From the NCBI RefSeq assembly GCF_007859735.1, contig NZ_SIHI01000007.1, forward strand, positions 40,855 to 104,854: a DNA stretch of 64,000 nucleotides, given 5' to 3'. Origin of the DNA: Thalassoglobus neptunius (GTDB lineage Bacteria; Planctomycetota; Planctomycetia; Planctomycetales; Planctomycetaceae). The stretch's first letter is position 1. Each line of letters starts with the position of its first letter. The notes below the pieces were generated by a model. That model had not been told where the DNA came from and did no database searches. It saw only the letters and a program-made list of their open reading frames with translations. Below, one piece after another: positions 28,001 to 37,306 of the stretch. The position numbers were made by a program, and so were the translations under genes.

Positions 28001-29167
28001 CTACTTCGTCCACGGAGGCGCGCTTGTTTCAATCGCTTCGATGTCGAGGTCCTCGATGATCTGTTCGCGTGCCCGCTCCGCGAGACCTGCCCAAAGCGAC
28101 GAACGACCGGGAAACACGCTCCACAGATTCTCAAACCCTTTTCCTTCCCGACTGTGATTGATCACCGTCGGCATCGGGGCGATTCCCGGTTCAATCTGAT
28201 CAACACTCAACATTTCCAGCGTCGTCCCTGCCCATTCGCAAGGTTCCTTCCAGCTATGGCGATCGAACCCGCGGAAGTATTTGGAAATCTTATTCCAAAG
28301 TTTTTCGCTGAACTCCGGGTCAACATCACGATCTAACGGTTCGTAAGTGATCCGTGCTGGAAGCGATCCGAAGATCGAGGTCGCCTGGTGAGGAATGTGA
28401 TTGAACCCTTCATCATCAACAACGCAAAACGGCACTTCACACAAACTGGGCTGAAGTGCCATCAGTTGATGTTTCTGAATGACGGGTGTGTAAGATTCTC
28501 CTTCGCCCAACGTCTGAGAAAACAGTTCTGAGGCAAAATCGCTTAAGAATGCTCCGATCGCCAAAACAACACGGCTCGCCAGAATCTGCTCTTTCCCAGC
28601 AACCACAACTCCATTCACCGTCGTCCCTTCTCGAATGAGCGAAGTGACGAGCGCCTGCGTTCGAATCTCAGCCCCGCAATTTCGAGCAGTTGTGGCCAGT
28701 GCTTCAAGAAGGAGATCGGACCGAAAACTGCGGTCCGGAAGAAGAAAAGCAGAGGCGATCCGCTCTGAGTGCAAATTCGGGATGGCGTTCGAAACCTCCG
28801 TGATCGAGACGTCTTCGAACGGAATTCCAACTTCTTCCCAGCGGCGAGTCCATTGCGTGACATCGGACTCCGGATTCGAAAACAGGTAATACATCCCCTG
28901 TTGATTCGGTTCGAAGCAGTTCGGAGCGAATTCAAGAGTTCGTTGCAATGACTCATAGCAGAGTCGTGCGAGATTCGGCTGTTGCCTGGCAAACCATGCC
29001 CCGCTGTGAAACCACCCCTGATTGCGAGTCGTCGCCTCTGCCCCGAGTGTAGTGGACTCCAACACCGTTACCGACAATCCGGCCTGGGCGAGACGACAGG
29101 CAACAGCCATCCCCGCAACCCCGCCTCCGACGATCACCACTCTTTGCACATCGTTCGTTGACACCAT
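28001..29167 (-). CDS. FAD-dependent oxidoreductase (D-amino-acid oxidase / glycine oxidase type)
   Basis: 388 residues. The N-terminus has the dinucleotide-binding fold VVIVGGGVAGMAVACRLAQAGLSVTVLES, followed by the TRNQGWFHSGAW substrate/FAD region; a late LWSVFPGRSSLWAGLAERA segment resembles the C-terminal FAD-binding motif of the DAO superfamily. Such enzymes oxidise amines or amino acids. The late FAD motif departs from the usual TxDxxP form, so the substrate is open. Convergent with the SUFU gene (57 bases apart), with no terminator seen between. Confidence 0.85.
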   Translation of the reverse strand: MVSTNDVQRVVIVGGGVAGMAVACRLAQAGLSVTVLESTTLGAEATTRNQGWFHSGAWFARQQPNLARLCYESLQRTLEFAPNCFEPNQQGMYYLFSNPESDVTQWTRRWEEVGIPFEDVSITEVSNAIPNLHSERIASAFLLPDRSFRSDLLLEALATTARNCGAEIRTQALVTSLIREGTTVNGVVVAGKEQILASRVVLAIGAFLSDFASELFSQTLGEGESYTPVIQKHQLMALQPSLCEVPFCVVDDEGFNHIPHQATSIFGSLPARITYEPLDRDVDPEFSEKLWNKISKYFRGFDRHSWKEPCEWAGTTLEMLSVDQIEPGIAPMPTVINHSREGKGFENLWSVFPGRSSLWAGLAERAREQIIEDLDIEAIETSAPPWTK

Positions 29168-29345
29168 CGATCTGCTCCCGGAAATTGATTTTCATCTTCC
29201 ATCATTTCAAAGAATGCCGATCAGTCAACGTGCGGTGCGAAAATACCCAACTCAAAGAATGTAATCTCAAGCGGATGCACGATTCCCAACCAAACAGAAC
29301 CCCTTCCTGAATGCTGGTCTCAATTCTTAGACAAAACGGAATTCC

Positions 29346-29388
29346 AGAAATAAAACAGTCCCAATCCGCAACTTGCGGACCGGGACTG
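29346..29388 (-). terminator. Rho-independent terminator after frr
   Basis: On the minus strand CAGTCCC ... GGGACTG (29382-29388 with 29356-29362) encloses a second stem TCCGCA/TGCGGA and is followed by TTTTATTTC. It starts about 40 bases beyond the frr stop. Confidence 0.9.
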
Positions 29389-29429
29389 CGAAAGCACTTT
29401 GAACTTCAGTCGAGGAGAAGATCGACGAA

Positions 29430-29990
29430 CTATTCGTTCATGACTTCTTCTTCTTTGTGTTTCGCCTGATCGTTGACCACGCCTTCGAATTTCTTCGTCA
29501 ACTCCTGAATCTCGTCCTTGGCTGACTTCATTTGATCTTCTGAGATGGTCTTGTCTTTCTCAGCTTGCTCGACATGCTTGTTCGCATCACGTCGAATGTT
29601 TCTGATCGAAACGCGAGCATCTTCCGCAAATTTCCCGACACGTTGGACGAGTTCTCTGCGGCGTTCTGTCGACAGCGCTGGGACATTGATTCGAATCAGC
29701 CGTCCGTCAGAATTCGGGGCCATCCCCGCGTCGCTGGACTGAATCGCTTTGACAATCTCGGTCAGGATGGACTGATCGAAGGGACGAATCACTAACTGTT
29801 GCGGTTCCGGGACGCTGATATTCGCCAGTTGCTTCAGCGGTGTCGGAGAACCGTGGTAATTGACACGAACTGAATCGACCAGGCCGGGAGTTGCTCGCCC
29901 TGTTCGCAATCCTTGCAGCGCGTCTTTGAAAACGTCGACCGCTTTTTGCATACGATCTTCTGCGTCAATAAGAACTTCATCGGGTTCCAT
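29430..29990 (-). CDS. frr: Ribosome recycling factor
   Basis: 186 residues from the ATG at 29990, which matches the usual family length (about 185) and start (MEPDEVLIDAEDRM aligns with the E. coli N-terminus). The frame is open to 30050, and ATGs at 30005 and 30002 are possible. RRF splits post-termination ribosomes with EF-G. Visible: LRTGRATPGLVDSVRV, the GSPTPLKQLANISVPEP loop, and the RRDANKHVEQAEKDK helix end. Usually frr follows pyrH; here pyrH is absent and the gene stands alone with its own terminator. Confidence 0.96.
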   Translation of the reverse strand: MEPDEVLIDAEDRMQKAVDVFKDALQGLRTGRATPGLVDSVRVNYHGSPTPLKQLANISVPEPQQLVIRPFDQSILTEIVKAIQSSDAGMAPNSDGRLIRINVPALSTERRRELVQRVGKFAEDARVSIRNIRRDANKHVEQAEKDKTISEDQMKSAKDEIQELTKKFEGVVNDQAKHKEEEVMNE

Positions 29991-30476
29991 ACACGTCACC
30001 ATCATCTTTCTGTGTCGGATCTGCAGAGCACGCGGTGGGAAAGACCGCAAATTCTCCTCGAAGACTTCCTTCAGTCACTATCCCGGAGGAGTCTGATCAC
30101 CGATCATGAAAACGTTTTACAGATTGTTCACTTAAGAACGATATCGGACGAGACGAAAATTGAGAAGAGAGGTCATCGAGATTCACCTGCGAGTGCCAGT
30201 TCTCACGGTTGATTCGGATCCTGAGCAAGGGTTTCCGCAAGCGGAACTTTCCAAAGTCCCCGTTTTGCGGCAGTGGCCGAGTTCCACCTGCTCGGGACAT
30301 CCGCGGGATCTCCAATTTGCCGAGAACTCGACTTCGCTCGGATCTGAACTTCGCGCTGATCTGAACTTCACTCGGAGAAACGAGTTCAGACGAGTGCAAA
30401 CAAACCATGAAAATGGTCTAGACTTCATCGACGGGAATTGGTGGGCAAATTTCGAAAGAGACGAAAAGAGACCGTG
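29991..30476. other. Divergent region between frr and methyltransferase gene
   Basis: 486 bases. Contains the 17-bp tandem repeats (30324-30374) and an inverted repeat CTGAACT/AGTTCAG (30361-30367 with 30383-30389). No gene recognised. Confidence 0.5.
30324..30374. repeat. Three imperfect 17-bp tandem repeats
   Basis: Units at 30324-30340, 30341-30357 and 30358-30374 share the pattern GA(A/T)CT-G-ACTTC-C-C. The last two share GATCTGAACTTC exactly. They end about 100 bases before the methyltransferase start and partly overlap an inverted repeat; a stack of regulator sites is possible. Confidence 0.6.
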
Positions 30477-31967
30477 ATGCTGCGAATCACATTTGACGAC
30501 AACGGAACAAGCCACAACGATTTGACTGTTCAAGTCGGAAATTCCATCAACGTCGGGGATTCCTATTACCTTACGCTCTCAAGGGTCGACTCCGGACAAT
30601 CGGAAGAACTTTCGATTCCCCAAAAGCTCTCGAGTCTGTTCGACCGATGGCTGCGCCGGGTCGATGAGGGGCACAAAGAGTTTTATCTGCTCCTCGATAT
30701 CTCCGATGAATCCACAACCTGGCTGAAGTGTTCGCAAGAAGAGAACGCCCTGTTTGCGATTCCGGGATGGTCCACGCTGGAAGGACATTCTGTTGATGTC
30801 ATTCGCGAAGGTTTCCGAACCGTGCCTCCGCCCGACTTTCAGGAATTCGAATCACCGAACGAGATCATCGGTTCGATCGACGAACTTAAAGACGACCTCT
30901 TGCGTTCGCAGGCCCAACTGGCAGCCTTGAAACAACCCGAACATGACCCAACAATTCTTTTCGAACATTTCCGGGGAACGTATTCAACCCAGCTGCTCAC
31001 CGTCGCTGTCGCCCACTTGAACGTCTTCGATCACTTCAATGGAATTCGACCAACGCGCGGGTTCCTGCAATCTCAACTACAACTTCAGGACCGTCCCTTT
31101 CATGTCCTTCTCACCGGGCTCAAAGCACTGGGATTGCTGACGGAAGATTCATTGGGGCAGCTCGACATGACTGCCACTGCCCGAGAGCATTTTCAACATC
31201 AAGACTCAACCGGGATCGCTGACTATATTGGCTTGGCAGCGGAAACATCTGAAGTTTTGGGATTACTCGAACGGATGAAAACCAATCGCCCTGCGGGACT
31301 GGCGACGGATGAAAACGGAGTCGCCTTTATTTATCGCGACGGAATCCATTCGGCCATGGAAGAATCTGAACTGGCGAGGTATTTCACGATGTCGCTGGCT
31401 GGTCGGGCCAGAAATGTCGCTCCGGTTCTGGCAGATCAATTTCGGCTGGACGATGCCAAGCTGCTTTTGGACGTTGGCGGAGGATCCGGGATTTATTCGA
31501 TTTGCTATCTCGCGCGAAATCACAACTTACGAGCGATTGTACTCGACCGTCCTGAAGTGCTCCCGGTGGCTGTCGAGTGTGCCCGACACTACGGCGTTGA
31601 AGACAGGCTCGAAGTTCGTTCCGCCGATATGTTCAAAGACCCGTTGCCGACCGCTGATGTCATTCTTCTCTCGAATGTCCTTCACGACTGGGATGTCCCG
31701 GAATGCACGCGACTGGTGAACCGTTGTGCGCAAGCTCTTCCGGCCGATGGCAGGCTCCTGATTCACGATGTCTTCCTGAATGACGATCTCTCCGGACCAT
31801 TGCCCATCGCGTTGTATTCGACAGCTCTGTTCTCAATGACTGAAGGGCGCGCTTACAGCGTGCAGGAGTACACTCAATGGATGTCAGCTGCCGATCTGAC
31901 GGTCACAGGTCCAACGCCGACACTGATCCACTGCGGAGTTCTCTGCGGACAGAAAACGATGAACTGA
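30477..31967 (+). CDS. SAM-dependent O-methyltransferase with long N-terminal extension
   Basis: 496 residues from the ATG at 30477; a TTG at 30438 is in frame but unlikely. The C-terminal 330 residues match the acetylserotonin/hydroxyindole-type O-methyltransferase fold: a winged-helix dimerisation region (about 165-240, LTVAVAHLNVFDHFN), SAM motif LLLDVGGGSG at about 326-335, LDRPEVLP, and the catalytic-loop region NVLHDWDVPECTRLV. The first 125 residues (start MLRITFDDNG) form a beta-rich domain I do not recognise, joined by a short coiled coil. Substrate unknown; no biosynthetic neighbours. Confidence 0.85.
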   Translation: MLRITFDDNGTSHNDLTVQVGNSINVGDSYYLTLSRVDSGQSEELSIPQKLSSLFDRWLRRVDEGHKEFYLLLDISDESTTWLKCSQEENALFAIPGWSTLEGHSVDVIREGFRTVPPPDFQEFESPNEIIGSIDELKDDLLRSQAQLAALKQPEHDPTILFEHFRGTYSTQLLTVAVAHLNVFDHFNGIRPTRGFLQSQLQLQDRPFHVLLTGLKALGLLTEDSLGQLDMTATAREHFQHQDSTGIADYIGLAAETSEVLGLLERMKTNRPAGLATDENGVAFIYRDGIHSAMEESELARYFTMSLAGRARNVAPVLADQFRLDDAKLLLDVGGGSGIYSICYLARNHNLRAIVLDRPEVLPVAVECARHYGVEDRLEVRSADMFKDPLPTADVILLSNVLHDWDVPECTRLVNRCAQALPADGRLLIHDVFLNDDLSGPLPIALYSTALFSMTEGRAYSVQEYTQWMSAADLTVTGPTPTLIHCGVLCGQKTMN

Positions 31968-32040
31968 CCATCCCTCCGGAGCACTCGACAAACCGAAACG
32001 AGAGTGACGGTTGCAAGCGCACTGAAGCCATGAAATGAGA

Positions 32041-33075
32041 TCAGGTTCCCTGACAGGCACTGACCTGACCGATGACTTTTGCCTCATCGCCGCCGTCTTT
32101 GAGCGTCTTGAGAACCGCATCGACGGAATCGGGCCGCACGAGAACAGTGAGGCCAATCCCCATATTGAAGACGCGAAACATCTCTTCCGTGTCGACGTCT
32201 CCCAGCTTCTGCAGCCAGTCAAAAACTGGAGGAACAGTCCAGGCCGACCGATCCAGCTTCAATTCCAAACCATCCGGAAGAATGCGGGAGACGTTCTCGT
32301 CGAGTCCCCCTCCGGTAATGTGTGCAATCCCAGTCACCTCCGATTTGAGTTCCTGATCGGCCAGCAGTCCCGAAACGAGCTTCGAATAAATTCGAGTCGG
32401 TTTGAGAAGGGCATCTCCAACCGTCCCTCCGAGTCCTGCGACTTGTGAGTCGATCGACAATCCTGCGTGATCGAAGACGACTTTGCGGACCAGACTATAC
32501 CCGTTTGAGTGAAATCCGTTGCTCGGGACTCCAATGAGCACATCACCGTCTTGAATTTTGGTCCCATCAATAATTTCGTCGCGCTCAACGACAGCGACGC
32601 AGAACCCCGCCATGTCGAATTCACCGGGAGAATAAAGATCCGGCATAATGGCCGTTTCTCCCCCCAAGAGGGCTGCCCCTGCCTCGACGCAACCGTCAGA
32701 GACTCCTTGAACGAGGCTCGCAACCAGATCAGGATCGTCTTTGGGAAGTGCGAGATAATCAAGAAAGAAGAGTGGTTCAGCGCCCAGACACAAGCAGTCA
32801 TTGACGCACATCGCCACCAAATCGGTTCCGACTGTGTCGTATTTCCCCGCGAGAATGGCAACCTTCAGTTTGGTCCCGACGCCATCTGATCCGGAAACCA
32901 GAACGGGGTCACGATAGCTGTGTCCATCCCCGAATAAGCGGAACAATCCGGCAAATCCCCCACTCAATGGCATGACACGGGCCGATTGTGTCCTTTGCAG
33001 CAAAGAGGGAATCCGCCCCATTGCCTCAGCATATGAATCGAGATCGACTCCAGAATCCTTGTAAGAAATCGCCAT
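32041..33075 (-). CDS. purM: Phosphoribosylformylglycinamidine cyclo-ligase (AIR synthetase)
   Basis: 344 residues, family length. Cytoplasmic purine-pathway enzyme that closes FGAM to AIR using ATP. Landmarks: YKDSGVDLD at the start, VSGSDGVGTKLKVA, TVGTDLVAMCVNDCLCLGAEPLFFLDY, ALLGGETAIMPDLYSPGEFDMAGF and the C-terminal HITGGGLDENVSRILPDG. The usual neighbour purN is absent. Its start faces the voltage-sensor-like gene on the other strand. Confidence 0.97.
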   Translation of the reverse strand: MAISYKDSGVDLDSYAEAMGRIPSLLQRTQSARVMPLSGGFAGLFRLFGDGHSYRDPVLVSGSDGVGTKLKVAILAGKYDTVGTDLVAMCVNDCLCLGAEPLFFLDYLALPKDDPDLVASLVQGVSDGCVEAGAALLGGETAIMPDLYSPGEFDMAGFCVAVVERDEIIDGTKIQDGDVLIGVPSNGFHSNGYSLVRKVVFDHAGLSIDSQVAGLGGTVGDALLKPTRIYSKLVSGLLADQELKSEVTGIAHITGGGLDENVSRILPDGLELKLDRSAWTVPPVFDWLQKLGDVDTEEMFRVFNMGIGLTVLVRPDSVDAVLKTLKDGGDEAKVIGQVSACQGT

Positions 33076-33178
33076 AAATTGTCGTCCGAATGAGGTTCGC
33101 CGCCGTTGTCATTGTCAAGTTAAGATGGATTCGCACAAAGAACAACTGTAGGCTTCTTTTGACTTGGAAGGCAGTCCG

Positions 33179-34156
33179 ATGGATTCCGCGATTCGACAAT
33201 CCGAATTCCAACTTCAAAGACATGCACAGGTACAAATGAACAGCGCTCAACAAACAGAACTCGATCGCAGATTCGCTCCGGTGATGTTCTTCGTGACTCT
33301 GGCATTCCTCGCGATCGCCGGAGTGGGAATGCATGTCTTACAGGACTCAGAGAGCCGATTCACACATGCCGCCCATGTGTGTGGCTGGACCTTGTTTGGT
33401 CTTTGGATCGTTTACATCTCCGAAGCCATCCTTCACATGCGGGATCGAGGGCAATTTCGTCGTTCCGATCTCTTCATTTGCCTGTTTCCGCCTTTGCGAC
33501 TGGGCGCCAGAGACCATATTGATGGCACAACGGTCTGGCTGCCATGGATGGGATGGAAAACGGCAAGCGACGAACTCGCCGCCGATATTGAATTGCGTCT
33601 CAGCTACACGATGATCGCCATCGCACTGCTCATTCTTCCATTGCTCGGCTTCGAGTTTTACTTCGAGGCAAAGATCAAAGAAGTCCGTTCGCTTGGAATG
33701 GCCGTTCAGATTGCCCAGGCGTTTATCTGGTTTGCGTTTGCCGCCGAGTTCATATTGACGATCAGCCTCGTCTCCAAGAAGTTGAAGTTCGTCAAGGAAC
33801 ACTTGCTCGATCTGGCGATTATCTGCCTTCCAATGATCGCGTTCATGCGTGCGTTTCGATTGACTGGTGCAGCCAGACTCAGCCGCTTAAGTAAATCGGC
33901 GCGTGTCTTCCGACTCCGCGGACTCGCTATGCGAGCATGGCGTGCGATTTTGATTCTGCAGATCGTTGATCGAATTCTCCACCGAGATCAGGAAAAACGC
34001 CTGCGAATGCTCGAAGAACAAATCGCTGAGAAACAAAAAGAGATTCAGGAACTGCAAGACGAAGCACGCCTCGTTCGTGAATCGATCGAAGCCCAGAAGC
34101 TGGAAAACTCAGACCTTGATCAACAGGACGCTCCCATCAACGCGCGTGTTGATTGA
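33179..34156 (+). CDS. Voltage-sensor-like membrane protein without visible pore
   Basis: 325 residues from the ATG at 33179 (GGAAGG seven bases upstream). About five hydrophobic segments (33-53, 67-85, 143-163, 178-198, 208-224). The last is followed by an S4-like stretch, 224-256, with basic residues spaced every three or four positions (MRAFRLTGAARLSRL, then SKSARVFRLRG). In ion channels S4 senses voltage and is followed by a pore loop with a TVGYG-type filter; here the protein instead runs into a charged coiled coil (268-310) and ends. It could be a stand-alone sensor, a scaffold or a distant channel relative. No signal for its partner. Confidence 0.6.
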   Translation: MDSAIRQSEFQLQRHAQVQMNSAQQTELDRRFAPVMFFVTLAFLAIAGVGMHVLQDSESRFTHAAHVCGWTLFGLWIVYISEAILHMRDRGQFRRSDLFICLFPPLRLGARDHIDGTTVWLPWMGWKTASDELAADIELRLSYTMIAIALLILPLLGFEFYFEAKIKEVRSLGMAVQIAQAFIWFAFAAEFILTISLVSKKLKFVKEHLLDLAIICLPMIAFMRAFRLTGAARLSRLSKSARVFRLRGLAMRAWRAILILQIVDRILHRDQEKRLRMLEEQIAEKQKEIQELQDEARLVRESIEAQKLENSDLDQQDAPINARVD

Positions 34157-34396
34157 CAGCCAGAGACTCTCTTTGACTTGGCTGACGAAATCGCCCAAGC
34201 GACTGCACCTCCCGACAGGTCTTCGGGAAGATGCAGTCCTCAAGCAATCTCAATGAGAGTCGTCGCGGCTGCTTTTCACGGTTTCGCTCAAGCAAATAGA
34301 ACAAGAGCGATCCAAAGGGGGAGCTAGAATCTGTGCTTTGAACAGTGCATCAAATAGAAATTCTGCATCAAACGCAGAGTCAGCACCGCGAAGGTA

Positions 34397-35440
34397 TTAG
34401 TAGTTCATGCCAGCCGTCTTCGTCTGAATCCGGCAGACATACATATCGGCGGTCAGAAACAGCACGGAACCGTTGAGGCCACCGAATGTGCAGTTTGCAG
34501 TCCGCTCGCCTGTGCTGATGCGGCCAAGCAGGTCGCCACTCTTCGAGAAGACGTACACTCCACCGGGACCGGTTGCGAAAATGTTTCCGTCTTTGTCCAC
34601 AGCCATACCATCAGGCAGTCCGGGCCATCCATCTTTCGCATGGGCGGTTGCATCGTAAAGAACTTTGCCCTTGCCGATCGTACCGTCTGAATTGACAGGG
34701 AACGACTTCCACAACGCAGCTTCTGGATCGGATTGAGCGACGTACAGCGTTTTCTCATCCGGCGAGAAAGCGATCCCGTTGGGACGAGTCATTTCCTTTG
34801 TGAGAAGTGTTAGCTCACCATCTTTCGACAGTCGGTACACGCCACAGAAATCGAGTTCGCGCCGTGAATCCTCATACCGTTTCGGAAGTCCATAGGGAGG
34901 ATCAGTGAAGTACAGATCACCGTTTGAATGGTAAACAAGGTCATTTGGGCTATTGAGACGTTTCCCCTGATAGTTGTCAACAAGGGTTCTCTTTCCACCA
35001 TTTTCGGTCACTACAGAAATTCTGCGATCGCCATGCTCACACATCGTCAGTCGACCAGAAGCATCGAGCATCAGGCCATTCGAACCGGGCTCTGCACCAT
35101 AATCAACGACGCCGGTGTATCCGGACGGTTTCATAAACAGTGACGCCCCCCGCCCTTCTTCCCATTGAAAGATTGAGTTGTTGGGGATGTCAGAAAAGAG
35201 AAGAACTCCTTTTCCGTTCTCTTTCGGAACCCAGACCGGACCTTCTGTCCATTCGTATCCGCCCGTCAGAACTTCGATCTTTGCATCTTCGGCAATGAGC
35301 GAATGAAACTTGGGATCGGAAACGACAAGCTCACCCAGTGTCGGAAAGTTCAGAGTGTCCTGAGCATTGAGAGGAGTGGCCGTCAGTCCGGAATAGACAA
35401 CAGAGAGCACGACGCAGAGCGCTGAAACCAACTTCTTCAT
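34397..35440 (-). CDS. SMP-30/gluconolactonase family secreted protein
   Basis: 347 residues with a cleavable signal peptide (MKKLVSALCVVLSVVYSGLTATPLNAQ). The rest is a six-bladed beta-propeller of the SMP-30/gluconolactonase/LRE type: EVLTGGYEWTEGPVWVP, GEPGSNGLMLDASGRL-like segment, RLNSPNDLVYHSNGDLYFTDPPYG with the metal-site Asn/Asp residues, and MTRPNGIAFSPDEKTLYVA. Family members hydrolyse sugar lactones with Ca or Zn. Secreted paralogues are numerous in planctomycetes and their substrates are mostly unknown. Single gene; ends 240 bases after the facing voltage-sensor-like gene. Confidence 0.92.
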   Translation of the reverse strand: MKKLVSALCVVLSVVYSGLTATPLNAQDTLNFPTLGELVVSDPKFHSLIAEDAKIEVLTGGYEWTEGPVWVPKENGKGVLLFSDIPNNSIFQWEEGRGASLFMKPSGYTGVVDYGAEPGSNGLMLDASGRLTMCEHGDRRISVVTENGGKRTLVDNYQGKRLNSPNDLVYHSNGDLYFTDPPYGLPKRYEDSRRELDFCGVYRLSKDGELTLLTKEMTRPNGIAFSPDEKTLYVAQSDPEAALWKSFPVNSDGTIGKGKVLYDATAHAKDGWPGLPDGMAVDKDGNIFATGPGGVYVFSKSGDLLGRISTGERTANCTFGGLNGSVLFLTADMYVCRIQTKTAGMNY

Positions 35441-35485
35441 TTGAGTTCCTGATCAAGAAAGACAATTGTTCAAGAACGCATCAAA

Positions 35486-36187
35486 TTATCCGAATTGGCT
35501 TTCTGCCGAAAGGATGACAGAGTAAGCAGCTTCAGAATCTTCTGCAGCTCGGAGTTCCGGAAGAAAATCAGGCAGTTGGACCATTCGTGCGAGTCGTGCA
35601 ATCACCTGCAGATGGCTGCGCGTATCCTGACAAAGAACCAGAAAGAAGCAGTCCGAAAGCGAGTTGTTGCTGGCACCAAACGGAATCCCGGACGACGTCC
35701 GACCAAATGCAACGAGCGGAGCCCCTACAGCATCGGCAAGTGGATTACGCGGGTGGGGAATCGCAACTCCATTGTCGAACGCGGTTGAATGGAGTTTTTC
35801 ACGTTCCTGAACAGCTTTGAGAATCGTGGCGGGCTCCCAAACTTGCCACGTTCGTCCAGCCACTTCAATCATGCACTCCAGGACCGATCGCTTCGTACGT
35901 GCTTCCAATGGAACCTGAACAAGTTCCGGCTTGAGAAGCGAGGTCACCGGGACATCAGCCACAATTTCCGGAGACGCTTGAGCCACTTCGAGAGCTGCGA
36001 GCTGGCTGTCGGAATACTCCCTCATTTCCTGCTCAAGCCATTGCGTGATCTCGGCAGCGTGGAACTGCCAGTCCTGACCACGCTTGTGAGCGGGGATTCG
36101 TCCGCGTGATGCAAGTCGTTCAATTTCGCGACGATCGCGCCCGAGCTGTCGGGCAAGTTCATCGATTGAATACCATTCGTGAGCCAT
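35486..36187 (-). CDS. HTH (excisionase-like) fused to PTS EIIA (fructose/nitrogen type) domain
   Basis: 233 residues. Residues 4-53 form an excisionase/MerR-like helix-turn-helix (YSIDELARQLGRDRREIERLASRGRIPAHKRG). Residues 82-230 are an EIIA domain of the fructose/PtsN class, with the phosphorylated histidine in GVAIPHPR (His145) and the FFLVLCQDTRSHLQVIARLARM helix. PtsN-like proteins relay phosphate from HPr-type proteins to regulatory outputs. The direct fusion suggests DNA binding controlled by phosphotransfer, an inference. Forty-five bases separate its end from the SMP-30 start. No EI, HPr or transport subunit genes nearby. Confidence 0.88.
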   Translation of the reverse strand: MAHEWYSIDELARQLGRDRREIERLASRGRIPAHKRGQDWQFHAAEITQWLEQEMREYSDSQLAALEVAQASPEIVADVPVTSLLKPELVQVPLEARTKRSVLECMIEVAGRTWQVWEPATILKAVQEREKLHSTAFDNGVAIPHPRNPLADAVGAPLVAFGRTSSGIPFGASNNSLSDCFFLVLCQDTRSHLQVIARLARMVQLPDFLPELRAAEDSEAAYSVILSAESQFG

Positions 36188-36268
36188 AGGTTCGGAGAGT
36201 CATCAGACAGGAGAGCGGGCAGGAGTCATTCAAACCACACTCGACTTCCAATGCAGCCTCTCGTGCGC

Positions 36269-37306
36269 CTAAGGCATGCATCGCAAATGTGCAGTTCGAC
36301 AACGGTCAATTAAATCGTGATGATCGAGTTTCCACAAGTCTTGTGACCAAACTTCTGTCTGATACCAACCATCGTACCCATGAGCTTCCAGTGATGCGAC
36401 AAGTGCTCGAATCGGAAGAACTCCTTCACCGGGGAGGCATTGATCGTTCTCGTTCTTTGGAGAACACCGTCGATCTGCAAGCTGAACGATGACAATCCGA
36501 TCGATGATGTCACGGACTCGTTCGATGACTTTGTCTTCTTCCCCGAGGTGATAGGTTCCAAGAGCAAGCCCCACCGAAGGATGATCAATCCGATCCAGCA
36601 TTTCCAAAGCATCATCAAGTGACTGCAGAAATGTCCAGTTCTGGGCGTAAATTGCATGCATTGGCTGCAATGCAAGCTTAACGTTGTAGATCGCTGCCAG
36701 CTCTGCCAGTTCCCGCATAGACTGAGTCACCAGACGGCACGCGTGGGAATCGATGTGTCGATTCTGTGCTCCAGTAATCACAGTCACTGACTCTGCCCGC
36801 AGCTGGGCAGCGACACGAATCGCTCGCCGAGCTTCCAGAATTGTTTCACGAAGACCGTATCCATGCTGACCGGTGAACCCGCCGACCCAACTCAGATTCG
36901 AAACTGCCAGCCCTGAACGCTGAATCTTTCGAATCCCCTGCTGCACCCCGGATTCACAAAGCTTTCGCCAACTGACCCCAATCGCCGGAATTGACTTCTC
37001 GCGATACGCTTCAAGATCTTCATCCAACGTCCAGCGAACCGTGACGAGCTGATTCAATGCCAATCGGTGGAGAAACGAATCGGAACGAAGAACATCAGCC
37101 GACGCGTCCGGCCAGACAGGCGCTTCGAGCGAGTTCGATGTCTTGAATTTTGCATTAGAAATGCTCGGAGCGAACTGGTCACGAAAGGACAGAAATTGTT
37201 GAAACACGTTCGGTAGCCTCAGAGGGAAAATCAAGTGATCGGTTGCAAGTCGTGCCCGACTTCGACGCATCTCAGAATCGAATTTCGATGCGCGCAGAAA
37301 AATCAA
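36269..37306 (-). CDS. Sugar phosphate isomerase/epimerase (xylose isomerase-like TIM barrel)
   Basis: 345 residues. The central region fits the AP-endonuclease-2/xylose isomerase-like TIM barrel: SNLSWVGGFTG, AQLRAESVTVITGAQN, NVKLALQPMHAIYAQNWTFLQSLDDALEMLDRIDHPSVGLALGTYHLGEE and a late GYDGWYQTEVWSQDLW. Metal-site residues (His in TYHLG, Glu in TEVW) are visible. The N-terminal 70 residues are less typical and the true start may be further in (for example at 37270). Likely acts in the cytoplasm on a sugar or polyol; substrate unknown. Ends 81 bases before the HTH-EIIA gene, reading the same way. Confidence 0.82.
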   Translation of the reverse strand: MIFLRASKFDSEMRRSRARLATDHLIFPLRLPNVFQQFLSFRDQFAPSISNAKFKTSNSLEAPVWPDASADVLRSDSFLHRLALNQLVTVRWTLDEDLEAYREKSIPAIGVSWRKLCESGVQQGIRKIQRSGLAVSNLSWVGGFTGQHGYGLRETILEARRAIRVAAQLRAESVTVITGAQNRHIDSHACRLVTQSMRELAELAAIYNVKLALQPMHAIYAQNWTFLQSLDDALEMLDRIDHPSVGLALGTYHLGEEDKVIERVRDIIDRIVIVQLADRRCSPKNENDQCLPGEGVLPIRALVASLEAHGYDGWYQTEVWSQDLWKLDHHDLIDRCRTAHLRCMP

